Shown here piece by piece: positions 24,608 through 33,106 of a stretch of DNA of 47,041 nucleotides. This stretch comes from Gelidibacter sp038243395 (GTDB lineage Bacteria; Bacteroidota; Bacteroidia; Flavobacteriales; Flavobacteriaceae): NCBI GenBank assembly GCA_038243395.1, contig JBBSRC010000021.1:1-47041 (forward strand). The letters are read 5' to 3'. The notes beneath the pieces were generated by a model. That model saw nothing but the letters and a program-made list of their open reading frames with translations. It did no database searches and was not told the origin of the DNA. A program made the translations under genes and the position numbers. The number at the start of each line of letters is the position of its first letter. Positions within the stretch are counted from its first letter, which is position 1.

Positions 24608-25204
24608 TTAATTCTTCTCTCGATATTTAAGAACAGCTTCAATATCTGCTAGTTTAAAACCTTTGGCTTGAAGTAGCATCAAATAATGAAATAGCAAATC
24701 GGCACTTTCATTCAAAAAGAGCTGATCATTATTGTCTTTCGCTTCAATAACAACTTCAATGGCCTCCTCACCTACTTTTTGAGCCAGTTTGTTGATCCCT
24801 TTTGCAAAAAGAGATGCCACATACGAATCCTCAGGTTTCGAATTGGTACGGCGCTCCTCAATAGTTTGTTCCAACTTGGAGATGAATCCGAAATTTGAAC
24901 TATTTTTTTCATTCCAACAGGTATCAGAACCTTGATGGCAGGTTGGTCCTTCGGGATGCGCTTGGATCAATAGGGTATCATTATCACAATCTACTTTTAT
25001 ATCCACCAAATGCAAAAAATCACCGCTCTCTTCGCCTTTAGTCCATAGACGTTGTTTACTGCGACTAAAAAATGTCACTTTTCCAATTTTCTGGGTTTTC
25101 TTGAATGCTTCTTCATTCATATAACCTAACATAAGGACGTTTTTGGTAATTGCATCTTGAATAATAGCTGGAATTAGGTTGTCGGAATTGTATTTTAAGT
25201 TCAT
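24608..25204 (-). CDS. hisIE: HisIE: phosphoribosyl-AMP cyclohydrolase / ATP pyrophosphatase
   Basis: The product is a 198-residue fusion, normal length for HisIE. The N-terminal cyclohydrolase (about 1-105) has VLMLGYMNEEAF, TFFSRSKQRLWTKGEESG and the metal-binding HPEGPTCHQGSDTCW. The C-terminal pyrophosphatase (about 110-198) has YVASLFAKGINKLAQKVGEE with the acidic EEAIEVVIEAK helix. It carries out the second and third steps of histidine synthesis in the cytosol. It is the last biosynthetic gene of the his operon, 133 bases after hisF. Confidence 0.96.
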   Translation of the reverse strand: MNLKYNSDNLIPAIIQDAITKNVLMLGYMNEEAFKKTQKIGKVTFFSRSKQRLWTKGEESGDFLHLVDIKVDCDNDTLLIQAHPEGPTCHQGSDTCWNEKNSSNFGFISKLEQTIEERRTNSKPEDSYVASLFAKGINKLAQKVGEEAIEVVIEAKDNNDQLFLNESADLLFHYLMLLQAKGFKLADIEAVLKYREKN

Positions 25205-25337
25205 TTTTATGATGTGTTTTTTGCCACGAATTAATGAATGAGTATCAATATGTTATACTAAACCCTTAGATTAACGCTATTTTTGACATTCATTTTGGGT
25301 ACTTGTTGTTTTAGAAATAAATTGCTGGCGGATTCTT

Positions 25338-26093
25338 TTATAATCTTACTTCTATATTGTTTTTTTTTAGTGCTTCTTTCAAATCTCTGATTTCAATTTC
25401 GCCAAAATGAAATACGCTGGCGGCAAGTGCAGCATCAGATTTTCCCTTTTGAAAAGTATCCACAAAATGCTGTATTGTTCCAGCTCCGCCTGAGGCAATA
25501 ATAGGAATGTTCAAATCTGTTGATAATCGTGCCAAAGCTTCATTCGCAAAGCCATCTTTAGTGCCATCATGATCCATGGAAGTAAAAAGTATTTCGCCTG
25601 CACCCCGGGATTCAACTTCTTTTGCCCAATCAAATAGATTCAACTCAGTTGCAATGCTACCACCGGCTAAATGAACAATCCACTGACCATCAATCTGCTT
25701 CGCATCAATCGCAACCACTATACATTGGCTTCCAAATTTGTTAGCTAATTCATTGATAAGCGCTGGACGTTTTACAGCGGATGAATTAATGGATACCTTA
25801 TCTGCTCCAGATTGCAACAATAAATCCACGTCTTCAATAGATGAAATCCCTCCGCCAACCGTAAATGGAATATTAACCTGTGCCGCAACTTTCATTACCA
25901 TCTCCAAAGTGGTTTTTCGTCCTTCTAAAGTTGCCGAAATATCGAGAAAAACCAATTCATCCGCTCCTTTCTCAGCATATCGCTTTGCTAATTCAACAGG
26001 ATCTCCTGCATCAATGAGATTTACAAAATTGACACCTTTTACAGTGCGTCCGTTTTTAATGTCCAAACATGGAATAATTCGTTTTGTAAGCAT
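25338..26093 (-). CDS. hisF: HisF: imidazole glycerol phosphate synthase cyclase subunit
   Basis: The product is 251 residues forming a full (beta/alpha)8 barrel. The catalytic Asp11 is in IIPCLDIKNGRTVKGVNF and the second Asp (about 130) is in VVAIDAKQ. Phosphate-binding motifs are PFTVGGGIS and IIASGGAGT. With HisH it uses ammonia from glutamine to make IGP and AICAR from PRFAR. It follows hisA in the operon after 140 bases. Confidence 0.97.
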   Translation of the reverse strand: MLTKRIIPCLDIKNGRTVKGVNFVNLIDAGDPVELAKRYAEKGADELVFLDISATLEGRKTTLEMVMKVAAQVNIPFTVGGGISSIEDVDLLLQSGADKVSINSSAVKRPALINELANKFGSQCIVVAIDAKQIDGQWIVHLAGGSIATELNLFDWAKEVESRGAGEILFTSMDHDGTKDGFANEALARLSTDLNIPIIASGGAGTIQHFVDTFQKGKSDAALAASVFHFGEIEIRDLKEALKKNNIEVRL

Positions 26094-26233
26094 ATTTTGT
26101 TCTGCGAAAGCAGGGGAGTTTAATTAATGTTGATTAAGAAAGACGGTTAAATTTTCGAACCCACCGAAAAGGAGGATTAGTATAATTATCTGTTTTAAAT
26201 AACTTGCTTTGCAATTACTTAAAATAAGGTTTA

Positions 26234-26968
26234 CTAAAAAAAGCTTTCAAGCTCTTTTAAACTAATTCTGTTTTCATAAATGGCCTTTCCAATGATAACG
26301 CCTTCACAGCCCAATTCTTTCAGTTTTGGAAGTTCGTCAATATGTGAAATTCCGCCTGAAGCAATCAGTTTTATGGATTGACCAGAACTACTATTTGAAC
26401 ACTCCTCAATAATATTGCGATAGAGATCAAATGACGGCCCTTCTAACATCCCGTCCTTAGCGATATCTGTACATATCACATATTGGATTTTGCGTCGTTG
26501 GTAATTTTTTATAAATGGAATAACTTCCAAGCTACTTTCCTCCTGCCAACCACTAATAGCAATTTTACTATTGTTGCAATCAGCGCCCAAAATAATTTTA
26601 GCTGATCCATATTTTTCAATCCAAGATTCAAAAGTTCTGTGATCGTTTACGGCAATACTTCCGCCTGTAACTTGCTTCGCTCCTGAATTGAAGGCAATAT
26701 GGAGATCTTCATTAGTTTTTAATCCACCACCAAAATCAATTTTTAAGGTTGTTTTTGATGCGATTTGCTCCAACACGCGGTAATTCACAATATGCTTGGC
26801 CTTGGCACCGTCTAAATCAACCAAATGTAAATATTCAATCCCTGCGGATTCGAACTGTTTGGCGACCTCCAACGGGTTTTCGTTATAAATTTTTTTTGTG
26901 CTAAAATCGCCCTTCGTAAGGCGAACACATTTACCGTCTATAATATCTATTGCTGGTATTATTCTCAT
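26234..26968 (-). CDS. hisA: HisA: ProFAR isomerase
   Basis: The product is 244 residues forming a (beta/alpha)8 barrel related to HisF. The catalytic Asp8 is in IIPAIDIIDGKCVRL and the second catalytic Asp (about 130) in LGADCNN. Phosphate-binding motifs are IDFGGGLKT and LIASGGISH. It performs an Amadori rearrangement converting ProFAR to PRFAR. Only one base separates it from the end of hisH, indicating tight coupling. Confidence 0.97.
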   Translation of the reverse strand: MRIIPAIDIIDGKCVRLTKGDFSTKKIYNENPLEVAKQFESAGIEYLHLVDLDGAKAKHIVNYRVLEQIASKTTLKIDFGGGLKTNEDLHIAFNSGAKQVTGGSIAVNDHRTFESWIEKYGSAKIILGADCNNSKIAISGWQEESSLEVIPFIKNYQRRKIQYVICTDIAKDGMLEGPSFDLYRNIIEECSNSSSGQSIKLIASGGISHIDELPKLKELGCEGVIIGKAIYENRISLKELESFF

Positions 26969-26969
26969 T

Positions 26970-27551
26970 TTATATTTTTAAAAAATTCTCTAAAATACGC
27001 TCTCCCATTGAACTGCTTTTCTCGGGATGAAATTGGACGCCGTAAAAATTATCTTTTTTCAATGCGGAACTATAAGCTAGCCCATACTTGGTTTGGGCAA
27101 TCGTGTGCTCACATAATTCTGCATAATAACTATGCACAAGATACATATAGGCATCGTTTTTTATATCCTTAAATAAATCTGATTTCAAATTATAAATGTT
27201 ATTCCAACCCATCTGTGGAACTTTTACTGCACTTGGAAAACGTTTGATATCAATATCAAAAATACCCAAACCTTTGGTTTTACCTTCCTCAGTACTTTTA
27301 CATAATAATTGCATGCCTAAACAAATACCTAAAATTGGTTGCTTAAGAGTTGGAATTAAAAGATCTAATCCTGAATTTTTTAGAGTTTCCATGGCTTTAG
27401 CTGCGTGACCAACGCCTGGAAAAATAACTTTATCAGCAGCTGTGATAACATCTGGGCTATTGCTTAAAACAGGATCATATCCCAAACGATTACAGGCAAA
27501 CTGAACACTTTTCGTGTTTCCAGCACCATAGTCAATTATTACAATATTCAT
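26970..27551 (-). CDS. hisH: HisH: imidazole glycerol phosphate synthase glutaminase
   Basis: The product is 193 residues from the ATG at 27551, chosen because class I amidotransferases of this type start MNIVIIDYGAGN. The nucleophile Cys is in LGICLGMQLL, and the His-Glu pair is in VQFHPEKSS. It hydrolyses glutamine and passes ammonia to HisF through the barrel. An upstream in-frame extension of nine codons lacks family support. It sits between hisB and hisA. Confidence 0.96.
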   Translation of the reverse strand: MNIVIIDYGAGNTKSVQFACNRLGYDPVLSNSPDVITAADKVIFPGVGHAAKAMETLKNSGLDLLIPTLKQPILGICLGMQLLCKSTEEGKTKGLGIFDIDIKRFPSAVKVPQMGWNNIYNLKSDLFKDIKNDAYMYLVHSYYAELCEHTIAQTKYGLAYSSALKKDNFYGVQFHPEKSSSMGERILENFLKI

Positions 27552-27632
27552 TAAAATCAAATAAATTAAAAATTTCAAATCCCAAATTCCAACCTGAATA
27601 TTGGATTGTGGTACTTATAATTGAGTTTTATC

Positions 27633-28757
27633 TTATAACATCCCTTTTGTGGATGGCAAAATCATTTTTTCCAGATCACGCTTGATGGCCATTTTGATGG
27701 ATTTGGCAAAGGCCTTAAAAATAGCTTCAATTTTATGGTGTTCATTTTCTCCTTCTGCTTTAATGTTCAAATTACATTTGGCGCCATCTGTAAAGGATTT
27801 GAAAAAATGAAAGAACATTTCCGTTGGCATTTTACCAATCATTTCGCGCTGAAATTCTGCATCCCAAACCAACCAATTTCGTCCACCAAAATCGATGGCG
27901 ACTTGCGCTAAACAGTCGTCCATTGGCAAACAGAATCCGTAGCGTTCAACGCCCAACTTATTGCCCAAAGCCTTCGCAAACACCTCGCCTAATGCAATCC
28001 CGGTATCTTCGATAGTGTGATGTTCATCTACTTCTAAATCTCCTTGTACAGAAATTTCCAAATCCAATTGGCCATGACGTGCAATCTGATCTAACATATG
28101 GTCAAAAAAAGCAATTCCTGTGTCAATATTACTTTTGCCGCTGCCGTCAAGATTTAGATTTATGGCAATTTTGGTTTCATTTGTGTTTCGCTCTAGGCTT
28201 GAGGTTCTATCTTCTGCTTTCAGAAAATTGTAGATCTGTTCCCAATCTGCCGTTTCTAAAGCAATGTAATTTTGTAGCGCTTCCTGCTCGGCGTCGATGA
28301 AATCAGAAGTTGGATTATTTATAAAAATAGCTTTGGAACCCAAGTTTTTCGCCAATTCAACATCGGTCAAGCGGTCGCCAATAACAAATGAATTTTCTAA
28401 ATCATAGCCCTCCGAAAAATACTGTGTTAGCAATCCTGTTCGCGGTTTGCGGGTTGGCGCATTATCTTCATCAAAAGTACGGTCTATATATTCGTTCTTA
28501 AAATGAATGCCTTCGGACTGAAAAGTTTCCAATATAAAATTGTGAACAGGCCAAAAGGTGTCTTCTGGAAAAGAATCCGTGCCCAATCCATCTTGATTAG
28601 TGACCATCACAATTTCGTAATCCAATTCTTTAACGATTTTTCCTAAATACTGAAACACTTTAGGGTAAAATGCTAATTTTTCAAAACTGTCAATTTGGTA
28701 ATCTTTTGGCTCAAGGATAATTGTGCCATCACGGTCTATAAATAATACTTTTTTCAT
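27633..28757 (-). CDS. hisB: HisB: histidinol-phosphatase / IGP dehydratase
   Basis: The product is a 374-residue bifunctional enzyme from the ATG at 28757. The N-terminal HAD phosphatase (about 1-165) has LFIDRDGTIILEP, MVTNQDGLGTDSFP and GDRLTDVELA. The C-terminal IGP dehydratase (about 180-374) has RNTNETKI, FFDHMLDQIARHG, DEHHTIEDTGIALG and HHKIEAIFKAFA, with paired His/Glu metal ligands. It carries out steps six and eight of the pathway. The fusion is known from enterobacteria and Bacteroidota. Nine to twelve bases separate it from hisC. Confidence 0.97.
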   Translation of the reverse strand: MKKVLFIDRDGTIILEPKDYQIDSFEKLAFYPKVFQYLGKIVKELDYEIVMVTNQDGLGTDSFPEDTFWPVHNFILETFQSEGIHFKNEYIDRTFDEDNAPTRKPRTGLLTQYFSEGYDLENSFVIGDRLTDVELAKNLGSKAIFINNPTSDFIDAEQEALQNYIALETADWEQIYNFLKAEDRTSSLERNTNETKIAINLNLDGSGKSNIDTGIAFFDHMLDQIARHGQLDLEISVQGDLEVDEHHTIEDTGIALGEVFAKALGNKLGVERYGFCLPMDDCLAQVAIDFGGRNWLVWDAEFQREMIGKMPTEMFFHFFKSFTDGAKCNLNIKAEGENEHHKIEAIFKAFAKSIKMAIKRDLEKMILPSTKGML

Positions 28758-28769
28758 CAAATTTAATCT

Positions 28770-29807
28770 TTATAGTTTTTTAAAATTTTCAATAAGTTTT
28801 ATGTTTTCTTCTTTTGTGCCGATGGTCAGTCGCAAGCAATTCTCACATAGCGGCTGGGTAGTTCTGTTGCGAATGACGATACCATTGTCAATCAATTGTT
28901 GATAGCGTTTATTGGCATCATCCACTTTTACCATCACAAAATTAGCATCAGATGGATACACTTTTTCTATAAAATAAACATCTTCTAATGCTTTAACTAA
29001 AACCTCTCTTTCATCTATAAGACAGCTTACTTGCGAATTAATGAGTACCATTTCACTCAGTCCCTCAATAGCTTTCTTTTGGGTTAGTAGATTAATATTG
29101 TAAGGTGCTTTAATCTTGTTTAAAGTGGTAATAATTTCCGCGGATGCGAAACACATTCCTAAACGAATTCCTGCCATTCCATAAGCTTTGGAAAGCGTTT
29201 GCGTGATCACTAGATTTGGAAACTCGTTCAATCTGGACAACCAACTTTCTTCTTCGGAAAAATCAATATAGGCCTCATCGACCACAACAATGCCTTTGAA
29301 GTTATTTAATAGAGATTCTATGGTTTCCTCATCAAAACTATTTCCTGTAGGATTGTTTGGAGAGCATATAAATAGAATTTTACTATCAGCATTTGCAACT
29401 TCTAAAATCGCATCTATTTTAGGCTGAAACAATTCTGTTGACAGATTGATTTTAAGAACTTCAACCGCATTTATATTAGCCAACACTTCATACATTCCGT
29501 AGGTTGGTGGAAGGATCAAAACATTATCTTTATTTGGTTCGCAGAACATTCTGATCAATAAATCCAGCACTTCATCACTCCCATTTCCTAATAGAATATT
29601 TTCGGAAGGAACGCTTTTTATTTCTGAAATAAGCGCCTTAAGTTCGCTTTGTTGCGGATCAGGGTACCGATTGATGCCATTGTCAAACGGATTTTCATTA
29701 GCATCGAGAAAGGTCAAATTATCTTTACTGCCTTTAAATTCATCACGTGCAGAAGAATATGGTTTTAAGCCTTGTATGGAAGGTCTTATGAGATCTTGAA
29801 TATTCAT
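28770..29807 (-). CDS. hisC: HisC: histidinol-phosphate aminotransferase
   Basis: The product is a 345-residue class I/II aminotransferase. LGNGSDEVLDLLIRMF binds the cofactor phosphate, CSPNNPTGNSF and VVDEAYIDFS line the PLP pocket, and the Schiff-base Lys is in TLSKAYGMAGIRLG. It transfers an amino group from glutamate to imidazole acetol phosphate. The start lies two bases after the hisD stop, typical of tight operon coupling. Confidence 0.97.
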   Translation of the reverse strand: MNIQDLIRPSIQGLKPYSSARDEFKGSKDNLTFLDANENPFDNGINRYPDPQQSELKALISEIKSVPSENILLGNGSDEVLDLLIRMFCEPNKDNVLILPPTYGMYEVLANINAVEVLKINLSTELFQPKIDAILEVANADSKILFICSPNNPTGNSFDEETIESLLNNFKGIVVVDEAYIDFSEEESWLSRLNEFPNLVITQTLSKAYGMAGIRLGMCFASAEIITTLNKIKAPYNINLLTQKKAIEGLSEMVLINSQVSCLIDEREVLVKALEDVYFIEKVYPSDANFVMVKVDDANKRYQQLIDNGIVIRNRTTQPLCENCLRLTIGTKEENIKLIENFKKL

Positions 29808-29809
29808 TA

Positions 29810-31093
29810 TTATTTTAAGTCTTTTAATCTAATGGATACTGCGTTTTTGTGGGCTTGCAAACCTTCGGCTTCTGCCATCAGTTCAATGGTCTTTCCAATG
29901 TTTTGCAAACCGGATTTTGTGATTTTTTGGAAGGTAATACTTTTTAAAAAACTATCTAAATTGACACCGGAATAAGCTTTACTGAATCCATTGGTTGGTA
30001 AGGTATGATTGGTACCCGATGCGTAATCCCCTGCGCTTTCTGGAGTGTAATTGCCAATAAACACCGATCCTGCATTGTAAATACCATCCATAAATAAGGT
30101 TTCATTATTTGAACATATTATAAAATGTTCTGGGCCGTAAGCATTAATGAAATCAAGAGCTTCTTGATCGTCCTTGATCAAAATTAACTTCGAATTTTCA
30201 ATAGCTTTCTTAGTCATGGCTTTTCTTGGCAACACTTCCAATTGTCGCTGTAATTCAGTTTCAACAGCTTTCATAAATAATTCGGAATTGGAGACTAAAA
30301 TTACTTGACTATCGGCTCCATGCTCCGCCTGACTTAACAAATCAGAGGCCACATAAGATGGATTAGCGGTGTTATCAGCGAGCACGAGCAATTCACTTGG
30401 ACCAGCGGGCATATCAATAGCAGCACCATATTTCGTAGCCAATTGTTTTGCTACGGTAACAAATTGATTCCCCGGTCCAAAAATCTTATAGACTTTCGGA
30501 ATCGTTTCAGTTCCAAAGGTCATCGCTGCAATAGCCTGAATCCCGCCAATTTTGTAAATCTTACTTACACCGCATAATTGAGCGGTATAAAGAATCTCAT
30601 TTGCAACAGATCCTTCTTTGTTGGGTGGCGTGCAGAGTATTATCTCTTTACACCCCGCAATTTGTGCAGGGATGGCAAGCATCAATACTGTTGAAAAAAG
30701 AGGTGCTGTTCCTCCAGGAATATATAATCCAATTTTTTCAATAGCTCGTTTCTCTTGCCAGCATGAAACACCTGGCATAGTTTCAACCTCTATTCTGTTT
30801 GTTTTTTGTGCTTTATGAAACGTCTCGATATTTTGCTTTGCCATGTGAATGGCCGCTTTCAATGCATCCGAAACGTTCTTTGAGGCAGATAATATTTCTT
30901 CTTCAGAAACTTCTGTGACCTCGGTATCAATCCCATCGAAAAGCGCTGTGTATTTTTGAATCGCTCGATTGCCATGTTTTTTAATATCGTTAAAGATGGG
31001 CACAACAGTTTCTTCAATCGTATCTAAAGACTGGGTGGGACGTTTGATGAGCTCTGGCCAAGAGGCTCGGGTTGGGTTTTTTATGATTTGCAT
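29810..31093 (-). CDS. hisD: HisD: histidinol dehydrogenase
   Basis: The product is a 427-residue Zn2+-dependent dehydrogenase. GLYIPGGTAPLFSTVLM, KIYKIGGIQAIAAMTFGTE and FGPGNQFVTVAKQL are hallmark motifs; MPAGPSELLV and LSQAEHGADSQVILV hold zinc and substrate contacts, and GPEHFII plus GTNHTLPTNG complete the site. It oxidises histidinol to histidine in two NAD+-dependent steps. It is the second gene of the operon, 50 bases after hisG. Confidence 0.97.
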   Translation of the reverse strand: MQIIKNPTRASWPELIKRPTQSLDTIEETVVPIFNDIKKHGNRAIQKYTALFDGIDTEVTEVSEEEILSASKNVSDALKAAIHMAKQNIETFHKAQKTNRIEVETMPGVSCWQEKRAIEKIGLYIPGGTAPLFSTVLMLAIPAQIAGCKEIILCTPPNKEGSVANEILYTAQLCGVSKIYKIGGIQAIAAMTFGTETIPKVYKIFGPGNQFVTVAKQLATKYGAAIDMPAGPSELLVLADNTANPSYVASDLLSQAEHGADSQVILVSNSELFMKAVETELQRQLEVLPRKAMTKKAIENSKLILIKDDQEALDFINAYGPEHFIICSNNETLFMDGIYNAGSVFIGNYTPESAGDYASGTNHTLPTNGFSKAYSGVNLDSFLKSITFQKITKSGLQNIGKTIELMAEAEGLQAHKNAVSIRLKDLK

Positions 31094-31143
31094 AATTCTG
31101 ATATAATGCTTTCTTATTATTTGGAAATTAAAGATTTATATGA

Positions 31144-32001
31144 TCAAACGACCATATTTTCAATGGGACAAACTAGAATACCTTCGGCGCCATTTGCCTT
31201 TAACTCATCTATAACCTCCCAAAATTCATTTTTATTGATGACGGAGTGAATCGAGCTCCATCCCTCTTGTGCCAAAGGTAACACTGTTGGGCTGCGCATT
31301 CCTGGAAGCACACTGATGATTTTATCGAGTTTGTCATTAGGCGCGTTTAGAAGCACGTACTTTGACTGTCTTCCTTTTAAAACGGACTGAAATCTGAATT
31401 GTAGCTTTTTTAAGATGATTTCATTTTCTTCAGAAATTAATGGCGAAGCCGCTAAAACCGCTTCAGAATTTAACAATACTTCAACTTCCTTAAGATTGTT
31501 TTTGAAGAGCGTACTACCACTAGAAACAATATCAACGATGGCATCAGCCAGTCCAATATTTGGCGCTATTTCAACCGACCCATTAATGATGTGGAGTTGG
31601 GCATTGATGTTATTTTTCTCCAGAAAATCTTTGACCGTATTAGGATAAGAAGTTGCAATACGCTTCCCTTCCAAATCCCTAATATCTTTATATTTGAAGG
31701 ATCTTGGCACGGCAATAGAAACTTTACAAGTTGAAAACCCTAATTTTTCAATGACATCTATATTTCCGCCTTTTTCCGTAAGGATATTTTCTCCAATTAT
31801 TGCGGCATCAATTACACCATCTTTCAAATATTGTGGAATATCTCCATTGCGAAGATAAAACACTTCTAAAGGAAAATTTTTGGCTGAAGCTTTAAGCTGG
31901 TCTTTGCCATTATCGATTGAAATGCCTACATCGTTGAGGATTTTCATGGAATCGTCATATAAGCGACCCGATTTTTGAACTGCTATTTTTAATTTACTCA
32001 T
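31144..32001 (-). CDS. hisG: HisG: ATP phosphoribosyltransferase (long form)
   Basis: The product is 285 residues from the ATG at 32001, taken because HisG begins SKLKIAVQKSGRLYDDSM. The catalytic domain has DAAIIGENIL and the PRPP-binding ADAIVDIVSSGSTLF. The C-terminal 75 residues form the regulatory histidine-binding ACT-like domain (LPGMRSPTVLPLAQEGWSSI), so this is the long, hexameric, feedback-inhibited form. It performs the first committed step. It heads the his operon and lies about 85 bases beyond the attenuator terminator. Confidence 0.97.
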   Translation of the reverse strand: MSKLKIAVQKSGRLYDDSMKILNDVGISIDNGKDQLKASAKNFPLEVFYLRNGDIPQYLKDGVIDAAIIGENILTEKGGNIDVIEKLGFSTCKVSIAVPRSFKYKDIRDLEGKRIATSYPNTVKDFLEKNNINAQLHIINGSVEIAPNIGLADAIVDIVSSGSTLFKNNLKEVEVLLNSEAVLAASPLISEENEIILKKLQFRFQSVLKGRQSKYVLLNAPNDKLDKIISVLPGMRSPTVLPLAQEGWSSIHSVINKNEFWEVIDELKANGAEGILVCPIENMVV

Positions 32002-32085
32002 AGTTTTAACCATCAAAATGGCTGTTTTTTAATTAAACTTTTTGGCTTGAGTAGATCTTTTGGAAGGGTTCCTATTTGGTAGGAA

Positions 32086-32118
32086 TGAAAAAACCGCTTG
32101 ATTTACTCAAACGGTTTT
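32086..32118 (-). terminator. Attenuator terminator of the his operon
   Basis: On the minus strand AAAACCGTTTGA and TCAAGCGGTTTT (plus 32107-32118 and 32090-32101) form a 12-base stem with one G-U pair and a five-base GTAAA loop, followed by a T-tract. It stands between the His-rich leader ORF and hisG. Its 5' arm (CGTTTGAGT, plus 32105-32113) can pair instead with ACTCAAGCG inside the leader ORF (plus 32153-32161), giving a competing antiterminator. Confidence 0.8.
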
Positions 32119-32146
32119 AAATATGTTGATTTTATTCAATACATCT

Positions 32147-32203
32147 TCAGTTCGCTTGAGTGCAAATATGATGATGGTGATGATGTGATTGAATAAAGTT
32201 CAT
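32147..32203 (-). CDS. hisL: his operon leader peptide (six consecutive His)
   Basis: A minus-strand ORF of 18 codons encodes MNFIQSHHHHHHICTQAN. Six successive His codons (CAT/CAC, plus 32168-32185) sit just before a segment that can pair with the following terminator's 5' arm. With enough charged tRNA-His the ribosome runs to the TGA and covers that segment, so the terminator forms. With too little, the ribosome stalls on the His run, leaving ACTCAAGCG free to form the antiterminator, and the operon is transcribed. This is the logic of the enterobacterial his attenuator. The start codon and the pairing are read directly; regulation is inferred. Confidence 0.85.
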   Translation of the reverse strand: MNFIQSHHHHHHICTQAN

Positions 32204-32220
32204 TTCTTTTTTATGAATTA

Positions 32221-32228
32221 CAAATATG
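32221..32228 (-). promoter_or_regulatory. Possible -7 box of the his operon
   Basis: Minus-strand CATATTTG is a seven-of-eight match to TAnnTTTG, 17 bases before the leader peptide ATG. The -33 element is not clear. It is placed where a promoter must lie for the leader to be transcribed. Confidence 0.35.
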
Positions 32229-32277
32229 TGAAAATATATTTTAAAATCACTAACGTTTAATGAATAATTTTAAAAAA

Positions 32278-33093
32278 TTATTGATTTCCTAAAATAATCG
32301 GCATTCCAGAAGCTCCAGAACCTATGATAACCACTTTGCTGTTATTCGATTCAGAAAGTTTTACAGTGGCTTCAATACCTTTATCCTGAAGGATTTTTTC
32401 TGTTAGAGAAGTATTTAAAATTCTATTGGCATCTGCTTTACCTTGAGCTTCGATAATCACTTTTTCAGCTTCCTTTGACGCTGTTACTAATAAAAATTCG
32501 TATTCCAAAGATTCTTGCTCTTGTTTCAATTTGCGTTCAATTGCATCTTTAATCGTTGGTGGCAAGGTTACATCACGCACCAGCACTTCGTTTAATTGAA
32601 TGTATTGGTCTTTTACGATTTTCTGGGTTTCTATAAATATTTCTTGTTGAATAACATCACGCTTGCTAGAATATAATTGCTCTGGTGTATAACGACCTAC
32701 CACGCTTCTTGCTGCTGAACGAATCGCTGGCAACAAAATACGATCTTTGTACATTTCACCTTTTTCTTGATGTAATTTTCCTAGACTCTCATATGTTGGT
32801 TGAAACCAAACTGAGGCTTCTAATTTGATATCCAATCCATTTGAAGACAAAACACTCATTTTATCTAAAATTTCTTGCTGTCTTACTTCATAAATAAACA
32901 CTTTGTTCCAAGGTGCTATTATGTGAAAACCTTCTCCAAGAGCAGGTTCATTAGTAACTACACCCCCGTCAAATGTTTTATATAGTACGCCAGCTTGTCC
33001 TGACTGAATAGTAACCGCTGATTTAGCGAGTAAAATAATTAATACAATTGCAGCAATAATTGCTGGTAATGCAATTTTAGGTAATTTTTCCAT
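32278..33093 (-). CDS. Prohibitin-family (SPFH/band 7) membrane protein
   Basis: The product is 271 residues. An N-terminal span (about 9-29, LPAIIAAIVLIILLAKSAV) anchors it, and a band-7 domain follows: GQAGVLYKTFDGGVV, GLDIKLEASVWFQPTYESLG, AARSVVGRYTPEQLYSSKRD and VLVRDVTLPPTIKDAIERKL. A long helix follows (EAEKVIIEAQGKADANRIL) that drives ring assembly. Prohibitin-like proteins form large membrane-bound rings that organise or protect membrane proteases such as FtsH. It lies 13 bases downstream of the VWA-like gene, likely co-transcribed. Confidence 0.9.
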   Translation of the reverse strand: MEKLPKIALPAIIAAIVLIILLAKSAVTIQSGQAGVLYKTFDGGVVTNEPALGEGFHIIAPWNKVFIYEVRQQEILDKMSVLSSNGLDIKLEASVWFQPTYESLGKLHQEKGEMYKDRILLPAIRSAARSVVGRYTPEQLYSSKRDVIQQEIFIETQKIVKDQYIQLNEVLVRDVTLPPTIKDAIERKLKQEQESLEYEFLLVTASKEAEKVIIEAQGKADANRILNTSLTEKILQDKGIEATVKLSESNNSKVVIIGSGASGMPIILGNQ

Positions 33094-33106
33094 AAATAGT
33101 TTTAAG

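Noticed and set aside
26102..26113. Hairpin CTGCGAAAGCAG in the hisA-hisF gap
   Set aside because: Four-base-pair stem with a GAAA loop and no T-tract; it may be part of a dispersed flavobacterial element but is too short to call.
32069..32085. Second small hairpin (TTCCTA/TAGGAA) between the his terminator and hisG
   Set aside because: Six-base stem without a T-tract; not needed for the attenuation scheme, so not listed as a terminator.
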